From an uncultured Clostridia bacterium (GTDB taxonomy: Bacteria > Bacillota > Clostridia > UBA1381): a DNA stretch of 21,642 bases. Positions 13,764-21,642 of the stretch are shown piece after piece (positions within the stretch are counted from its first letter, which is position 1; each line of letters begins with the position of its first letter). Location of the stretch: assembly GCA_934444735.1 (NCBI GenBank), contig CAKSDE010000026.1, positions 1 through 21,642 of the forward strand, read 5' to 3'. Under the pieces are notes generated by a model. The model worked only from the letters and a program-made list of their open reading frames with translations, ran no database searches and was not told where the DNA came from. The position numbers were made by a program, and so were the translations under genes.

Positions 13764-15440
13764 ATGGAAGAAAACAGAGAAAACATAGGCACTAATTTTA
13801 TACATGAAGCAATCAATAAAGACCTTGCAGACGGAGTATACACCAGAGTCCAGACAAGATTTCCTCCCGAGCCGAACGGTTATCTGCACATCGGTCACGC
13901 AAAGGCTATCTGCATAGATTTCGGCACTGCCGAAAAATATCACGGCACCTGCAATCTTCGTTTAGACGATACAAACCCGACAAAAGAAGATGTAGAATAC
14001 GTTGACGCAATAATGGAGGACATCAAGTGGCTCGGATTCAAGTGGGACAAGGTTCTATACGCGTCCGACTATTTTGACGTTATCTACGATTCGGCGGTAA
14101 AGCTTATAAAAAAAGGCAAGGCATTCGTTGACGATCTTTCTGCCGACGAAATAAGAGAATACAGAGGAACGCTCACCACTCCGGGTAAGGAAAGTCCTTA
14201 TAAAAACAGAAGTATTGAAGAAAATCTCGATCTTTTTGAACGCATGACAAAAGGTGAATTTGCAAACGGAGAAAAGGTTTTGAGAGCAAAAATCGATATG
14301 GCATCTCCTAACCTAAATATGCGTGATCCCGTAATATACAGAATCCTCCACGCTCATCATCACAGAACAGGCGACAAATGGTGCGTATATCCGATGTACG
14401 ACTTCGCACACCCCATCTCCGATACGGTAGAGGGAGTTACTCATTCACTGTGTTCGCTCGAATTTGAGGATCATCGCCCGCTCTACGACTGGGTATTAAA
14501 GGAACTGGAATTTGAGGCACCGTCACGTCAGATCGAATTTGCAAGAATGAATCTGAATTATACATTGACAAGCAAGAGAAAATGCTTAAAGCTTGTCACG
14601 GACGGCATTGTGTCGGGCTGGAACGATCCGAGAATGGGTACCTTGTGCGGTATGAGAAGGCGCGGATACACAGCAGAGGCTATAAGAGATTTCTGCGAGA
14701 GAATCGGTGTGGCAAAGGCTAACAGCGTAATTGATTTCAGCCTTTTGGAGCATTGCGTAAGAGAAGATCTCAATAAAAAAGCACCGCGTGCCATGGCGGT
14801 TTTAAAACCGCTCAAGCTCATAATCGACAATTACCCCGATGATAAAACCGAAGAAATCACAGTCGAGATAAACCCCGAGGATCCGAATGCCGGAACAAGA
14901 ACCGTAACATTCTCGAAAAATATTTATATCGAGCAGGACGATTTTATGGAGGAGCCGCCGAAAAAATATTTCAGAATGTTCCCCGGAAATGAAGTACGCT
15001 TAAAAGGCGCATACTACGTAACCTGTAACTCTGTCGAAAAGGACGAAAACGGCAATATTACAGCGCTGCACTGCACATACGATCCCGAAAGCCGCGGCGG
15101 ACAAACCCCCGACGGAAGAAAGGTAAGGGGTACAATCCACTGGGTAAGCGCAGACCATGCGATAGACGCAACCGTCCGCCTTTATGACAGACTCTTTAAT
15201 GTGGAAAACCCCTCGGACGAGAGCAAGGTCGGAAGCTTTATAGATAACTTAAACCCCGACTCCGAAACCGTTCTTACCGGCTGCAAGCTCGAGAGCAACT
15301 TAAAATCAGCAGTTCCGGGCGACAGTTTCCAGTTCATGCGTTTGGGATATTTCTGTGCAGATACAGACTCTACCCCCGATAACATTATATTTAACCGTAC
15401 CGTTGCCTTAAAGGACTCATGGGCAAAGGCTAACAAATAA
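13764..15440 (+). CDS. glnS: Glutamine--tRNA ligase
   Basis: The enzyme charges tRNA-Gln directly with glutamine. The 558-residue protein has the E. coli type layout: PPEPNGYLHIGHAK (HIGH at 42-45), the acceptor-stem domain with YPMYDFAHPISD, the KMSKS equivalent LTSKRK (268-273), and the two C-terminal beta-barrels that read the anticodon. AAGGAGG lies 11 bases before the ATG. Most Bacillota lack GlnRS and form Gln-tRNA by amidating Glu-tRNA with GatCAB; GlnRS occurs in part of the Clostridia and is usually explained by ancient transfer. The motif GNAD of the indirect pathway is not encoded here, so whether GatCAB is also present cannot be seen. Confidence 0.96.
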   Translation: MEENRENIGTNFIHEAINKDLADGVYTRVQTRFPPEPNGYLHIGHAKAICIDFGTAEKYHGTCNLRLDDTNPTKEDVEYVDAIMEDIKWLGFKWDKVLYASDYFDVIYDSAVKLIKKGKAFVDDLSADEIREYRGTLTTPGKESPYKNRSIEENLDLFERMTKGEFANGEKVLRAKIDMASPNLNMRDPVIYRILHAHHHRTGDKWCVYPMYDFAHPISDTVEGVTHSLCSLEFEDHRPLYDWVLKELEFEAPSRQIEFARMNLNYTLTSKRKCLKLVTDGIVSGWNDPRMGTLCGMRRRGYTAEAIRDFCERIGVAKANSVIDFSLLEHCVREDLNKKAPRAMAVLKPLKLIIDNYPDDKTEEITVEINPEDPNAGTRTVTFSKNIYIEQDDFMEEPPKKYFRMFPGNEVRLKGAYYVTCNSVEKDENGNITALHCTYDPESRGGQTPDGRKVRGTIHWVSADHAIDATVRLYDRLFNVENPSDESKVGSFIDNLNPDSETVLTGCKLESNLKSAVPGDSFQFMRLGYFCADTDSTPDNIIFNRTVALKDSWAKANK

Positions 15441-15459
15441 AAATGAGGAGTGAACAGAA

Positions 15460-16653
15460 ATGAAAGATAAAAACGAATATTTGTCAGAACGCGTAAAACC
15501 GCTCAAAGCGTCCGCTATAAGAGAGATGTTCAAGCGTATGGCGGACCCCGAAATAATCTCTTTGGCAGGAGGTTCTCCCTCCCCCGAGCTTTTCCCCGGA
15601 GAAGAGCTTGCCGAAATTGCCAAAAATATATTGGATAAAAACCCCGCTTTGGCGCTGCAATACGGCACAACAGACGGCTATGCACCGTTTAAGGCTCATG
15701 CCCTTAAACGTGCCGAAAAGGTTAATGCAGTTTCCGTAAACGATTCAATTATAATCACCACCGGCGCACAGCAGGGCATCGACCTTACCGCAAGAGTGCT
15801 TTTAAACGAGGGTGACAGCGTTGTTGTAGAGGATCCGAGCTTTGTCGGAACGCTCAACTGTCTGCACTCATACCGTGCAAAGCTCTTCGGTATCCCCGTT
15901 GACGATGACGGCATGAACATGGTGGTTCTTGAGGATACTCTTAAAAACAATGATATAAAGCTCATCTACACAATCCCGACCTTCCAGAACCCGTCGGGCA
16001 TCACAATGAGCCTTGCAAAACGCAAAAAATTGATTGAGCTTGCGAATAAATATGACGTTATTGTTTTGGAGGATAATCCGTACGGCGATCTGCGTTTTGC
16101 AGGCGAGGATTTGCCTACCATTAAGTCAATGGACACAGAGGGACGCGTAATATATGTGGGAAGTTTCTCAAAAATTCTTTCACCGGGTATGCGTTTGGGA
16201 TATGTCGTATGCGATACAAGCTTTGCCGACAGAATCGAAGTTGCAAAGCAGGTAAATGACGTTCACACACCGCTTTTAACCCAAATTATGGCATCGGAAT
16301 TTTTGGACAGATACGACATTGAGGAATACATCGCAAAATCACGTGAGCTTTACGGTCACAAGTGCAGATTTATGCTCGACTGCATGGATAAGTATTTCCC
16401 GAAATCGGTAACATACACAAGACCCGAGGGCGGACTCTTTATATGGTGCAAGACACCCGACGGAACAAACACGGAGGAGCTTTTAAACAAGGCTTTGGCT
16501 CATAAGGTCGCATTCGTACCCGGTTCGGGCTTTACCACCACACCGAATGTTGCCTCAAAATACTTCAGATTGAACTATTCAATGATGCCGGACGAAAAAA
16601 TCGAAAAGGGTATAAAGCTTTTGGGTAATGCCCTTACCGAAATGCTCGGCTAA
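15460..16653 (+). CDS. PLP-dependent aminotransferase, class I/II (2-aminoadipate/LysN-like)
   Basis: A fold-type I aminotransferase of 397 residues. The PLP lysine is Lys238 in SFSKILSPGMRLG. Cofactor-ring contacts are Asn177 (FQNPSG), Asp205 and Tyr208 (EDNPYGDLRF). The substrate-carboxylate arginine lies in KYFRLNYS near 365-372. The N-terminal stretch (SAIREMFKRM...ISLAGGSPSPELFP) is typical of the group that includes kynurenine/2-aminoadipate aminotransferases and the catalytic half of MocR regulators. There is no DNA-binding domain, so it is an enzyme. The group is broad in substrate, including aromatic, branched-chain and aminoadipate types, and the sequence does not decide. It lies 19 bases after glnS, with GAGGAG before the ATG, and is probably cotranscribed with the synthetase genes; a role in amino-acid supply is inference. 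Confidence 0.9.
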   Translation: MKDKNEYLSERVKPLKASAIREMFKRMADPEIISLAGGSPSPELFPGEELAEIAKNILDKNPALALQYGTTDGYAPFKAHALKRAEKVNAVSVNDSIIITTGAQQGIDLTARVLLNEGDSVVVEDPSFVGTLNCLHSYRAKLFGIPVDDDGMNMVVLEDTLKNNDIKLIYTIPTFQNPSGITMSLAKRKKLIELANKYDVIVLEDNPYGDLRFAGEDLPTIKSMDTEGRVIYVGSFSKILSPGMRLGYVVCDTSFADRIEVAKQVNDVHTPLLTQIMASEFLDRYDIEEYIAKSRELYGHKCRFMLDCMDKYFPKSVTYTRPEGGLFIWCKTPDGTNTEELLNKALAHKVAFVPGSGFTTTPNVASKYFRLNYSMMPDEKIEKGIKLLGNALTEMLG

Positions 16654-16660
16654 AAAATAA

Positions 16661-16718
16661 AAAGTATACGTTTTATCCGCCCACACCACAAATAAACGTA
16701 TATTTTAAGCTTGTGGGC
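16661..16718 (+). ncRNA. Crossing inverted repeats before trpS: pseudoknot or switch candidate
   Basis: Stem 1 pairs 16661-16676 with 16692-16706 (15 pairs, one G-U wobble, one bulge; core TATACGTTT/AAACGTATA). Stem 2 pairs GCCCACA (16679-16685), inside the stem 1 loop, with TGTGGGC (16712-16718), beyond stem 1. The two can form an H-type pseudoknot or exclude each other. Stem 1 ends in TTTT and may be a weak terminator for the aminotransferase gene; stem 2 ends 10 bases before the trpS ribosome binding site. No T-box signature is present. Confidence 0.45.
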
Positions 16719-16738
16719 AGAAAGGCTGAAAAGGAAAA

Positions 16739-17740
16739 ATGGAAAATAAAAAAACAATCTTCTCCGGGGTGCAGCCGTCGGGAATAGTTACTCTCGGCAA
16801 TTATCTCGGAGCGCTTAAAAACTGGGTTAATCTTCAAGATGAATATAACTGTGCATATGCGATAATGAATATGCACGCAATTACGGTGCGTCAAGATCCG
16901 CAGGAGCTGAAAAAACGCTCTCTCGATCTTTTAAAGCTTTATATCGCCTGCGGTATAGATCCCGAGAAAAATCTACTCTTTATTCAATCGCACGTCTCGG
17001 CTCATGCCGAACTTGCATGGATTTTAAACTGCTATACATACATGGGCGAGCTTTCGAGAATGACGCAGTTTAAGGATAAGTCAAAGCGCCACGCGGATAA
17101 TATAAATGCAGGTCTTTTCACTTACCCCGTACTTATGGCGGCGGATATTCTTCTCTATCAGGCAGATCTCGTGCCTGTCGGCAAGGATCAGATGCAGCAT
17201 CTGGAAATCACACGCGATATAGCAGAGCGCTTTAATTCAATCTACGGCGATGTGTTCACGATCCCCGAGGGATTTGTTACCAAAGCCGGCGCGAAAATCT
17301 CGAGTCTTACCGAGCCGACAAAGAAGATGTCCAAGTCGGATCCGAATCCGAAAGGATATATCTCGATGCTTGACGATTTCAACGTTATCGCCAAAAAGAT
17401 AAAAAGCGCAACCACCGACAGCGAGGGCGTAATCGAATACAGAGAAAACGATCCCGAAAAAGCCGGAATCAACAACTTAATCAGCATTATGGCAGCCGTT
17501 ACCGGCAGAACCATAGAGGACATAGTAAAAGAATACAGCGGCAAGGGTTACGGTGAATTTAAAGCCGATATTGCAGAAGCCGTTGTCGAAAATATACGTC
17601 CTATCCGCGAAAAATACGATGACCTTTCAAAAAATAAAGATTATCTGGTTTCGATTTACGAAAACGGCGCAAAACAGGCAAATTATATTGCAAACAAAAC
17701 TCTCAATAAAGTAAAGAAGAAAATCGGATTTATTATTTGA
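16739..17740 (+). CDS. trpS: Tryptophan--tRNA ligase
   Basis: The enzyme charges tRNA-Trp. The 333-residue protein is a standard bacterial TrpRS: SGVQPSGIVTLGNYLGA at the start holds the HIGH equivalent TLGN (18-21), PVGKDQMQH (146-154) closes over tryptophanyl-adenylate, and the KMSKS loop lies at 196-200. A short C-terminal helical domain ends in KVKKKIGFII. AAAAGGA lies 4 bases before the ATG, a tight spacing. The 85-base upstream gap contains the crossing inverted repeats. The tagO-like gene follows after 22 bases. Confidence 0.96.
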   Translation: MENKKTIFSGVQPSGIVTLGNYLGALKNWVNLQDEYNCAYAIMNMHAITVRQDPQELKKRSLDLLKLYIACGIDPEKNLLFIQSHVSAHAELAWILNCYTYMGELSRMTQFKDKSKRHADNINAGLFTYPVLMAADILLYQADLVPVGKDQMQHLEITRDIAERFNSIYGDVFTIPEGFVTKAGAKISSLTEPTKKMSKSDPNPKGYISMLDDFNVIAKKIKSATTDSEGVIEYRENDPEKAGINNLISIMAAVTGRTIEDIVKEYSGKGYGEFKADIAEAVVENIRPIREKYDDLSKNKDYLVSIYENGAKQANYIANKTLNKVKKKIGFII

Positions 17741-17762
17741 TGTGATTTTAAGGAGGTCTGAC

Positions 17763-18845
17763 ATGACAAGTCAACAACTGATATTTTTGGTTTTTTCCTT
17801 TGTTATTGCATTTGTATTCTCATTTGCCATGACACCGGTAGTTAAACGTTTTGCATTCAAGATAAAGGCAATCGACGTACCAAAGGATAACAGAAGAATG
17901 CATAAACGCCCGATACCGCGGCTCGGCGGTCTTGCCATAATTTTCGGATTTATGGTTTCGATTCTCTGTTTCGGAGAGATGACAAAAAGCCTCGCCGCCA
18001 CACTTATCGGTGCGATGATTATTGCCGTAATGGGTATTGTGGACGATGTTAAAGCGCTTGACGCCAAGCCGAAATTTCTGATACAGATTATCGCGGCGCT
18101 TATAGTAGTTCTTTTGGGAGAACTCAGGATAAAGGTTTTCACCAACCCGATTATATGGTCAGGGCTTCCCTATATCGTCCTGCCCGAGTGGGTTTCCATT
18201 GTATTTTCGGTCTTGTGGATAGTGTTTATCACAAATGCCGTAAACTTCATCGACGGGCTGGACGGACTTGCAGCCGGCGTTTCGGCGATAATGACGGTCA
18301 GCATGGTTTTCATTGCAGGCAGGCTCGGCGAATATTCGGTTGCAATAATCGGCACGGCATTAATGGGCGCCTGTTTCGGGTTTTTGCCGTATAACTTTAA
18401 CCCCGCGAAAATATTCATGGGAGATACCGGCTCAACCTTTTTGGGATTTATCCTTGCCACCCTTTCAATACAGGGAGTGTTTAAAAGCTACGCGGTAATA
18501 TCCTTTGCGGTACCGCTGCTTATTTTAGGACTTCCCCTCTTTGATGCAATCTTTGCAATGATCCGCCGTATCATGAAAGGGCAAAGTCCGATGCACGCAG
18601 ACCGCGGTCATCTGCACCACCGCCTTATAGATATGGGATTTTCGCAAAAGCAAACGGTATTTATCCTTTATGCGATAAGCGGTGTATTGGGGATAACAGC
18701 GGTAATTTTAGCCGAGAGCGGAGCTCTTCGTGCCGTACTTTTGCTCATATGCGTACTTATCTTCCTGCTTATTCAGAGCGTTCTTATGAAAAAGCCGTGG
18801 GTTGAAGATGATGACGAAGAAAATGAAAATACCGAACAAAAATAG
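17763..18845 (+). CDS. tagO: Undecaprenyl-phosphate sugar-1-phosphate transferase (TagO/WecA family)
   Basis: The enzyme moves GlcNAc-1-phosphate from UDP-GlcNAc onto undecaprenyl phosphate, starting wall teichoic acid or another surface polymer. The 360-residue membrane protein has about 10-11 spans. It shows the MraY/WecA superfamily marks: KRPIPRLGG (48-56), DDVKALD (94-100), NFIDGLDGL (161-169), FMGDTGS (218-224) and the cytoplasmic HADRGHLHHRL loop (278-288) typical of WecA/TagO rather than MraY. The C-terminus is acidic. I start at the ATG at 17763 because AAGGAGGT (17750-17757) is right before it; seven more codons to 17742 are open but unlikely. The epimerase gene follows closely, matching the first two steps of linkage-unit synthesis. 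tagA and the rest of a tag cluster are not in the window. Confidence 0.88.
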   Translation: MTSQQLIFLVFSFVIAFVFSFAMTPVVKRFAFKIKAIDVPKDNRRMHKRPIPRLGGLAIIFGFMVSILCFGEMTKSLAATLIGAMIIAVMGIVDDVKALDAKPKFLIQIIAALIVVLLGELRIKVFTNPIIWSGLPYIVLPEWVSIVFSVLWIVFITNAVNFIDGLDGLAAGVSAIMTVSMVFIAGRLGEYSVAIIGTALMGACFGFLPYNFNPAKIFMGDTGSTFLGFILATLSIQGVFKSYAVISFAVPLLILGLPLFDAIFAMIRRIMKGQSPMHADRGHLHHRLIDMGFSQKQTVFILYAISGVLGITAVILAESGALRAVLLLICVLIFLLIQSVLMKKPWVEDDDEENENTEQK

Positions 18846-18862
18846 GAATGGAGAATTTTATA

Positions 18863-20011
18863 ATGGAAAATATAAAAGTAATGACTGTTTTCGGCACACG
18901 TCCCGAGGCAATTAAAATGGCACCTTTGGCGATAGAGCTTGCAAACACACCTGAAATCGAAAGCACCGTATGCGTAACGGCGCAGCACCGTGAAATGCTC
19001 GACCAGGTAATGGAGCTTTTCAAAATCACTCCCGACTACGATTTGGATATAATGAAAGAACGCCAAAGCCTTTTGGGGATCACTACGCGTGTTCTCGAAG
19101 GTCTTGACAAGGTTATAAAAGAGGCAAAGCCTGACATCGTGCTTGTTCACGGCGATACGACAACAAGCTTTGTCGGCGCACTTGCAGCATTCTATAACCA
19201 GGTAAGCGTAGGACATGTCGAGGCAGGACTTCGCACCTACGACAAATATTCGCCCTTCCCCGAGGAGATGAACCGTAATCTGACCGGCAGAATCGCGGAT
19301 ATGCACTTTTCTCCGACGGTTCAGAATAAGGAAAATCTTTTAAAGGAAAATATTGCACCGGAGAATATATATATCACCGGCAATACTGTAATCGACGCTC
19401 TGAAAACAACCGTAAGAGCCGACTATCACTTCCAGAATGAGCTTTTGAATACGCTTGATTTTAAGGGTAAGCGCATTATTACGGTAACGGCTCACCGCAG
19501 AGAAAATCTCGGCAAGCCGCTGGAGAATATATGCAATGCACTCTTAGAGCTTGTAAACGAGTATAAAGACATCGAAATTGTTTATCCGGTACATTTAAAT
19601 CCGGCTGTAAGAGAAACGGTATTCGGCATTTTGGGGAATACAGAGCGCGTTCACCTCATTGAGCCGGTAACGGTAGACGATCTGCACAACACAATTGAGC
19701 GCAGCTTTATGGTCATGACAGACTCGGGCGGTATCCAGGAGGAGGCTCCGGCACTTGCAAAGCCGGTATTGGTTCTTCGCCGTGAAACCGAACGTCCCGA
19801 AGCCGTTGCGGCAGGTACGGTTAAGCTTGCCGGCGTGGAAAAGAACGTGATTGTCGAAATGGCAAAAGATCTTTTGGATAATGAGGACAGCTACAAGAAA
19901 ATGGCGCACGCCGCAAATCCGTACGGTGACGGCAATGCATCAAAGCGAATCGTCCAAGCGATTTTGTATAAATACGGTTTGGCCGAACGTCCCGACGATT
20001 ATATTATATAA
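18863..20011 (+). CDS. mnaA: UDP-N-acetylglucosamine 2-epimerase (non-hydrolysing)
   Basis: The enzyme interconverts UDP-GlcNAc and UDP-ManNAc in the cytoplasm. The 382-residue GT-B fold protein shows the family motifs in order: FGTRPEAIKMAP (10-21), TAQHREMLDQ (39-48), HGDTTTS (96-102), GHVEAGLRT (117-125), PEEMNR (133-138), TAHRREN and DSGGIQEEAP (UDP contact). The ATG at 18863 is preceded by GGAG at 9 bases; an earlier ATG at 18848 lies directly on the upstream stop and lacks a ribosome binding site. UDP-ManNAc is the donor for the second sugar of the teichoic-acid linkage unit (TagA step), fitting the adjacent TagO-like enzyme. It could equally feed a capsule or other ManNAc polymer (WecB role). 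Confidence 0.92.
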   Translation: MENIKVMTVFGTRPEAIKMAPLAIELANTPEIESTVCVTAQHREMLDQVMELFKITPDYDLDIMKERQSLLGITTRVLEGLDKVIKEAKPDIVLVHGDTTTSFVGALAAFYNQVSVGHVEAGLRTYDKYSPFPEEMNRNLTGRIADMHFSPTVQNKENLLKENIAPENIYITGNTVIDALKTTVRADYHFQNELLNTLDFKGKRIITVTAHRRENLGKPLENICNALLELVNEYKDIEIVYPVHLNPAVRETVFGILGNTERVHLIEPVTVDDLHNTIERSFMVMTDSGGIQEEAPALAKPVLVLRRETERPEAVAAGTVKLAGVEKNVIVEMAKDLLDNEDSYKKMAHAANPYGDGNASKRIVQAILYKYGLAERPDDYII

Positions 20012-20079
20012 ACGGGAATGTTAAAAACGGTGATATAAAAGCCATATAACAATATTATTAAAAGGACTTTAGATAAAAT

Positions 20080-21417
20080 ATGGAACAAGAAAATAAAATG
20101 GGGACAATGAGTATCAATAAGCTTTTGGTTACCATGTCCCTGCCAATGATGATCTCTATGCTTGTTCAGTCCATGTACAACATAGTAGACAGTATATTTG
20201 TAGCGCGTTTCAGCGATAAGGCGCTCACTGCCGTATCCTTGTGCTTTCCGGTTCAAACGCTTATGATAGCCTTTGCCGCCGGCACAAGCATCGGTATCAA
20301 CTCAATTCTTTCGCGAAAACTCGGCGAGGGCGATAAACGCTCCGCAACATTGGTTGCAACCAACGGTATTTTCCTCGGTTTTCTGACATCACTTGTTTTC
20401 GCACTTGCAGGCGGCTTATCCGCCCACAAAATCTTCGGATTTTTCACAAAAGACGCCGTCATAATCGATATGGCAGCTCAATATATGTGGATATGCACAG
20501 TCTTTTCTTTAGGCTCATTCATGCAGATTGTTGCAGAAAAACTGCTTATATCAACAGGGAAAACACTTTTTAGTATGTCATCTCAGATACTCGGCGCGGT
20601 TGTCAATATTATACTTGATCCGATATTCATTTTCGGCATAGGTGTGCCGCAGATGGGTATTGCGGGCGCCGCAATTGCAACGGTTATCGGGCAGTGGTGC
20701 GCGATGATATTCGCATTTATTTTAAATGCTACGAAAAACAAGGAAATATCCATATCATTCAAGGGATTCCGCCTTGACGGCGCAATTATCCGCGAGATAT
20801 ACAAAGTCGCAATACCGTCAATTATCATGCAATCGATTATCTCAATCATGACGGTCGGCATGAATAAAATCCTTGCAAATGATACCGCCATCTCGGTATT
20901 CGGTGTGTACTACAAGCTCCACAGTTTCATATTCATGCCGATATTCGGACTGACCGGTGCGCTCATTCCGATTGTTGCATATAACTTCGGTGCAAGACAG
21001 CATGACCGAATAATCAAGGCAACACACCTCGCGCTTATAATCGCACTCTCTATAATGGCTTTGGGAACTGTTTTATTTGAGTTTTTCCCGAAATTCTTCT
21101 TAGAGATTTTCAATGCCGATTCCGGGCTTATAACCATGGGGGTGCCGGCACTGCGTATTATCTGCACAGGATTCTGTTTTTCAGGATTCTCCATTGTGTT
21201 TTCCTCCTGTTTTCAAGCACTGGGAAGAGCGTATTTGAGCATGATAGTTTCCATTTCGCGTCAATTGCTGGTAATCCTTCCGCTTGCATTTATTTTGAAA
21301 ATAACGCTCGGCTTGGATTATGTGTGGTATTCAATGGTAACTGCCGAGGTTGTCGGCGCACTGATGTGCTTTTTCATGTACAGAAGCGTTAAGAAGAATG
21401 TATTAGATAAGATATAA
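20080..21417 (+). CDS. MATE family efflux transporter
   Basis: A 445-residue membrane protein with about 12 hydrophobic spans in two homologous halves, the usual multidrug and toxin extrusion layout. MATE proteins export organic cations or other compounds in exchange for sodium or protons. The early motif SLPMMISMLVQSMYNIVDSIFV and the following GTSIGINSILSRKLGEG are typical of the bacterial NorM/DinF-like group found in many copies in Clostridia. Substrate cannot be predicted. The ATG at 20080 is 13 bases from AAAAGGA, a long spacing. The 68-base gap after the epimerase contains no terminator I can see, so it may be cotranscribed with it; a lipid-linked sugar flippase role is conceivable (flippases are in the same MOP superfamily), but the sequence looks MATE rather than Wzx. 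Confidence 0.88.
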   Translation: MEQENKMGTMSINKLLVTMSLPMMISMLVQSMYNIVDSIFVARFSDKALTAVSLCFPVQTLMIAFAAGTSIGINSILSRKLGEGDKRSATLVATNGIFLGFLTSLVFALAGGLSAHKIFGFFTKDAVIIDMAAQYMWICTVFSLGSFMQIVAEKLLISTGKTLFSMSSQILGAVVNIILDPIFIFGIGVPQMGIAGAAIATVIGQWCAMIFAFILNATKNKEISISFKGFRLDGAIIREIYKVAIPSIIMQSIISIMTVGMNKILANDTAISVFGVYYKLHSFIFMPIFGLTGALIPIVAYNFGARQHDRIIKATHLALIIALSIMALGTVLFEFFPKFFLEIFNADSGLITMGVPALRIICTGFCFSGFSIVFSSCFQALGRAYLSMIVSISRQLLVILPLAFILKITLGLDYVWYSMVTAEVVGALMCFFMYRSVKKNVLDKI

Positions 21418-21427
21418 TAAAAATTAT

Positions 21428-21467
21428 AAAAAAGAGTTGTAAAAATGATTTTTACAACTCTTTTTTT
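21428..21467 (+). terminator. Terminator after the MATE gene
   Basis: A perfect 18-bp stem (21428-21445 with 21449-21466) with the loop TGA contains GAGTTGTAAAAA and its complement and ends in seven Ts. The A-run on the left makes it work in both directions, so it also shields the MATE gene from transcription arising in the repeats on the right. Confidence 0.9.
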
Positions 21468-21477
21468 ATTAGGCACC

Positions 21478-21642
21478 CCCCCGACGGCGTACGAAGGTAC
21501 TCCGAGGGGGATTTGTTCGTAATGCATACGGTCCGGACTTTTTTCCACTCTCTTTCGGGAATAGGAAAAAAGATTCAGAACGGACAAACTTGCCCCCGAC
21601 GGCGTACGAAGGTACTCCGAGGGGGGAATTTGTTCGTAGTGT
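21478..21642. repeat. Array of GC-rich hairpin repeats, two copies, period 115 bp
   Basis: A 33-bp block, identical in both copies, occurs at 21478-21510 and 21593-21625: CCCCC and GGGGG enclose CGG-C-GTAC, loop GAAG, GTAC-T-CCG, forming a hairpin. Each copy is followed by a TTTGTTCGTA element (21512-21521 and 21630-21639). The 67-69 bases between the copies form an imperfect palindrome: TTTGTTCGT (21512-21520) against ACGGACAAA (21580-21588), GTCCG against CGGAC, and CTTTTTTCC (21538-21546) against GGAAAAAAG (21564-21572). The second copy runs up to the window end, so more units may follow. No reading frame with a ribosome binding site is present. A MITE- or REP-like element is the simplest reading. 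Confidence 0.8.

Noticed and set aside
16654..16738. T-box riboswitch for trpS
   Set aside because: The gap is only 85 bases, too short for a usual T-box, and the GGTGG-ACCGCG antiterminator signature is missing.
18773..19306. 177-residue minus-strand frame opposite the TagO-like gene and the epimerase
   Set aside because: It lies antisense to two well-supported genes, spans their junction, and its composition (many Cys, His, Tyr) is that of a shadow frame.
21318..21587. 89-residue minus-strand reading frame over the end of the MATE gene and the hairpin repeats
   Set aside because: It overlaps the MATE coding sequence, its terminator and the repeat, and its start lies in the palindromic segment with no ribosome binding site. 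It is a translation of the repeat.
21478..21642. CRISPR array
   Set aside because: Only two repeat copies are seen, the core is 33 bp but the spacing is 115 bp, the segment between is itself palindromic, and no cas gene is present in the window.

Overview
The window reads as a chromosomal segment of a moderately low-GC, Gram-positive anaerobe of the Clostridia (Bacillota). This rests on the rplS-lepB-rbgA gene order, strong GGAGG-type ribosome binding sites, sigma-A type promoters (TTGACA/TATAAT, 17-bp spacer), hairpin-plus-T-run terminators, a PfoR-like PTS membrane protein and an HPr-like protein. Nearly all of it is housekeeping. Species cannot be fixed from the sequence alone.

Left part (1-6320). 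The first 123 bases are the tail of a gene running in from outside, plausibly a tyrosine recombinase. It points at the 3' end of guaA (minus strand), a known insertion site for genomic islands. A cluster of nested inverted repeats lies between them. Leftward from there come a PTS EIIC-like membrane protein, an MGDG-synthase/UgtP-type glycosyltransferase, and hpt (plus strand). hpt and the glycosyltransferase share one compact, dyad-symmetric promoter region. hpt and mtaB (minus) converge on a common terminator.

Middle part (6320-11900). An HPr-like protein without the catalytic histidine converges with the minus-strand group rplS-lepB-rbgA. rplS has its own promoter and a leader that could pair with its Shine-Dalgarno sequence. 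Running the other way is a complete zinc-uptake operon: a lipoprotein binding protein, an ATPase, a permease and a Fur/Zur-type repressor. A 7-1-7 palindromic operator sits at its promoter, suggesting autoregulation by zinc. One copy of a short palindromic repeat lies between rplS and lepB and another overlaps the stop codon of the ATPase gene.

Right part (11900-21642). All genes lie on the plus strand: gltX, glnS, a PLP aminotransferase, trpS, a TagO/WecA-type phosphotransferase, a UDP-GlcNAc 2-epimerase and a MATE transporter. glnS beside gltX implies direct charging of tRNA-Gln. The TagO-like enzyme and the epimerase fit the first steps of a wall polymer. A pair of long mutually crossing inverted repeats lies before trpS. 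After the MATE terminator the window ends in at least two copies of a 115-bp-period, GC-rich, hairpin-forming repeat with no coding role visible; this is the least explained sequence here.

I see no defence system, CRISPR array, toxin-antitoxin pair, prophage body, tRNA or rRNA in the window.
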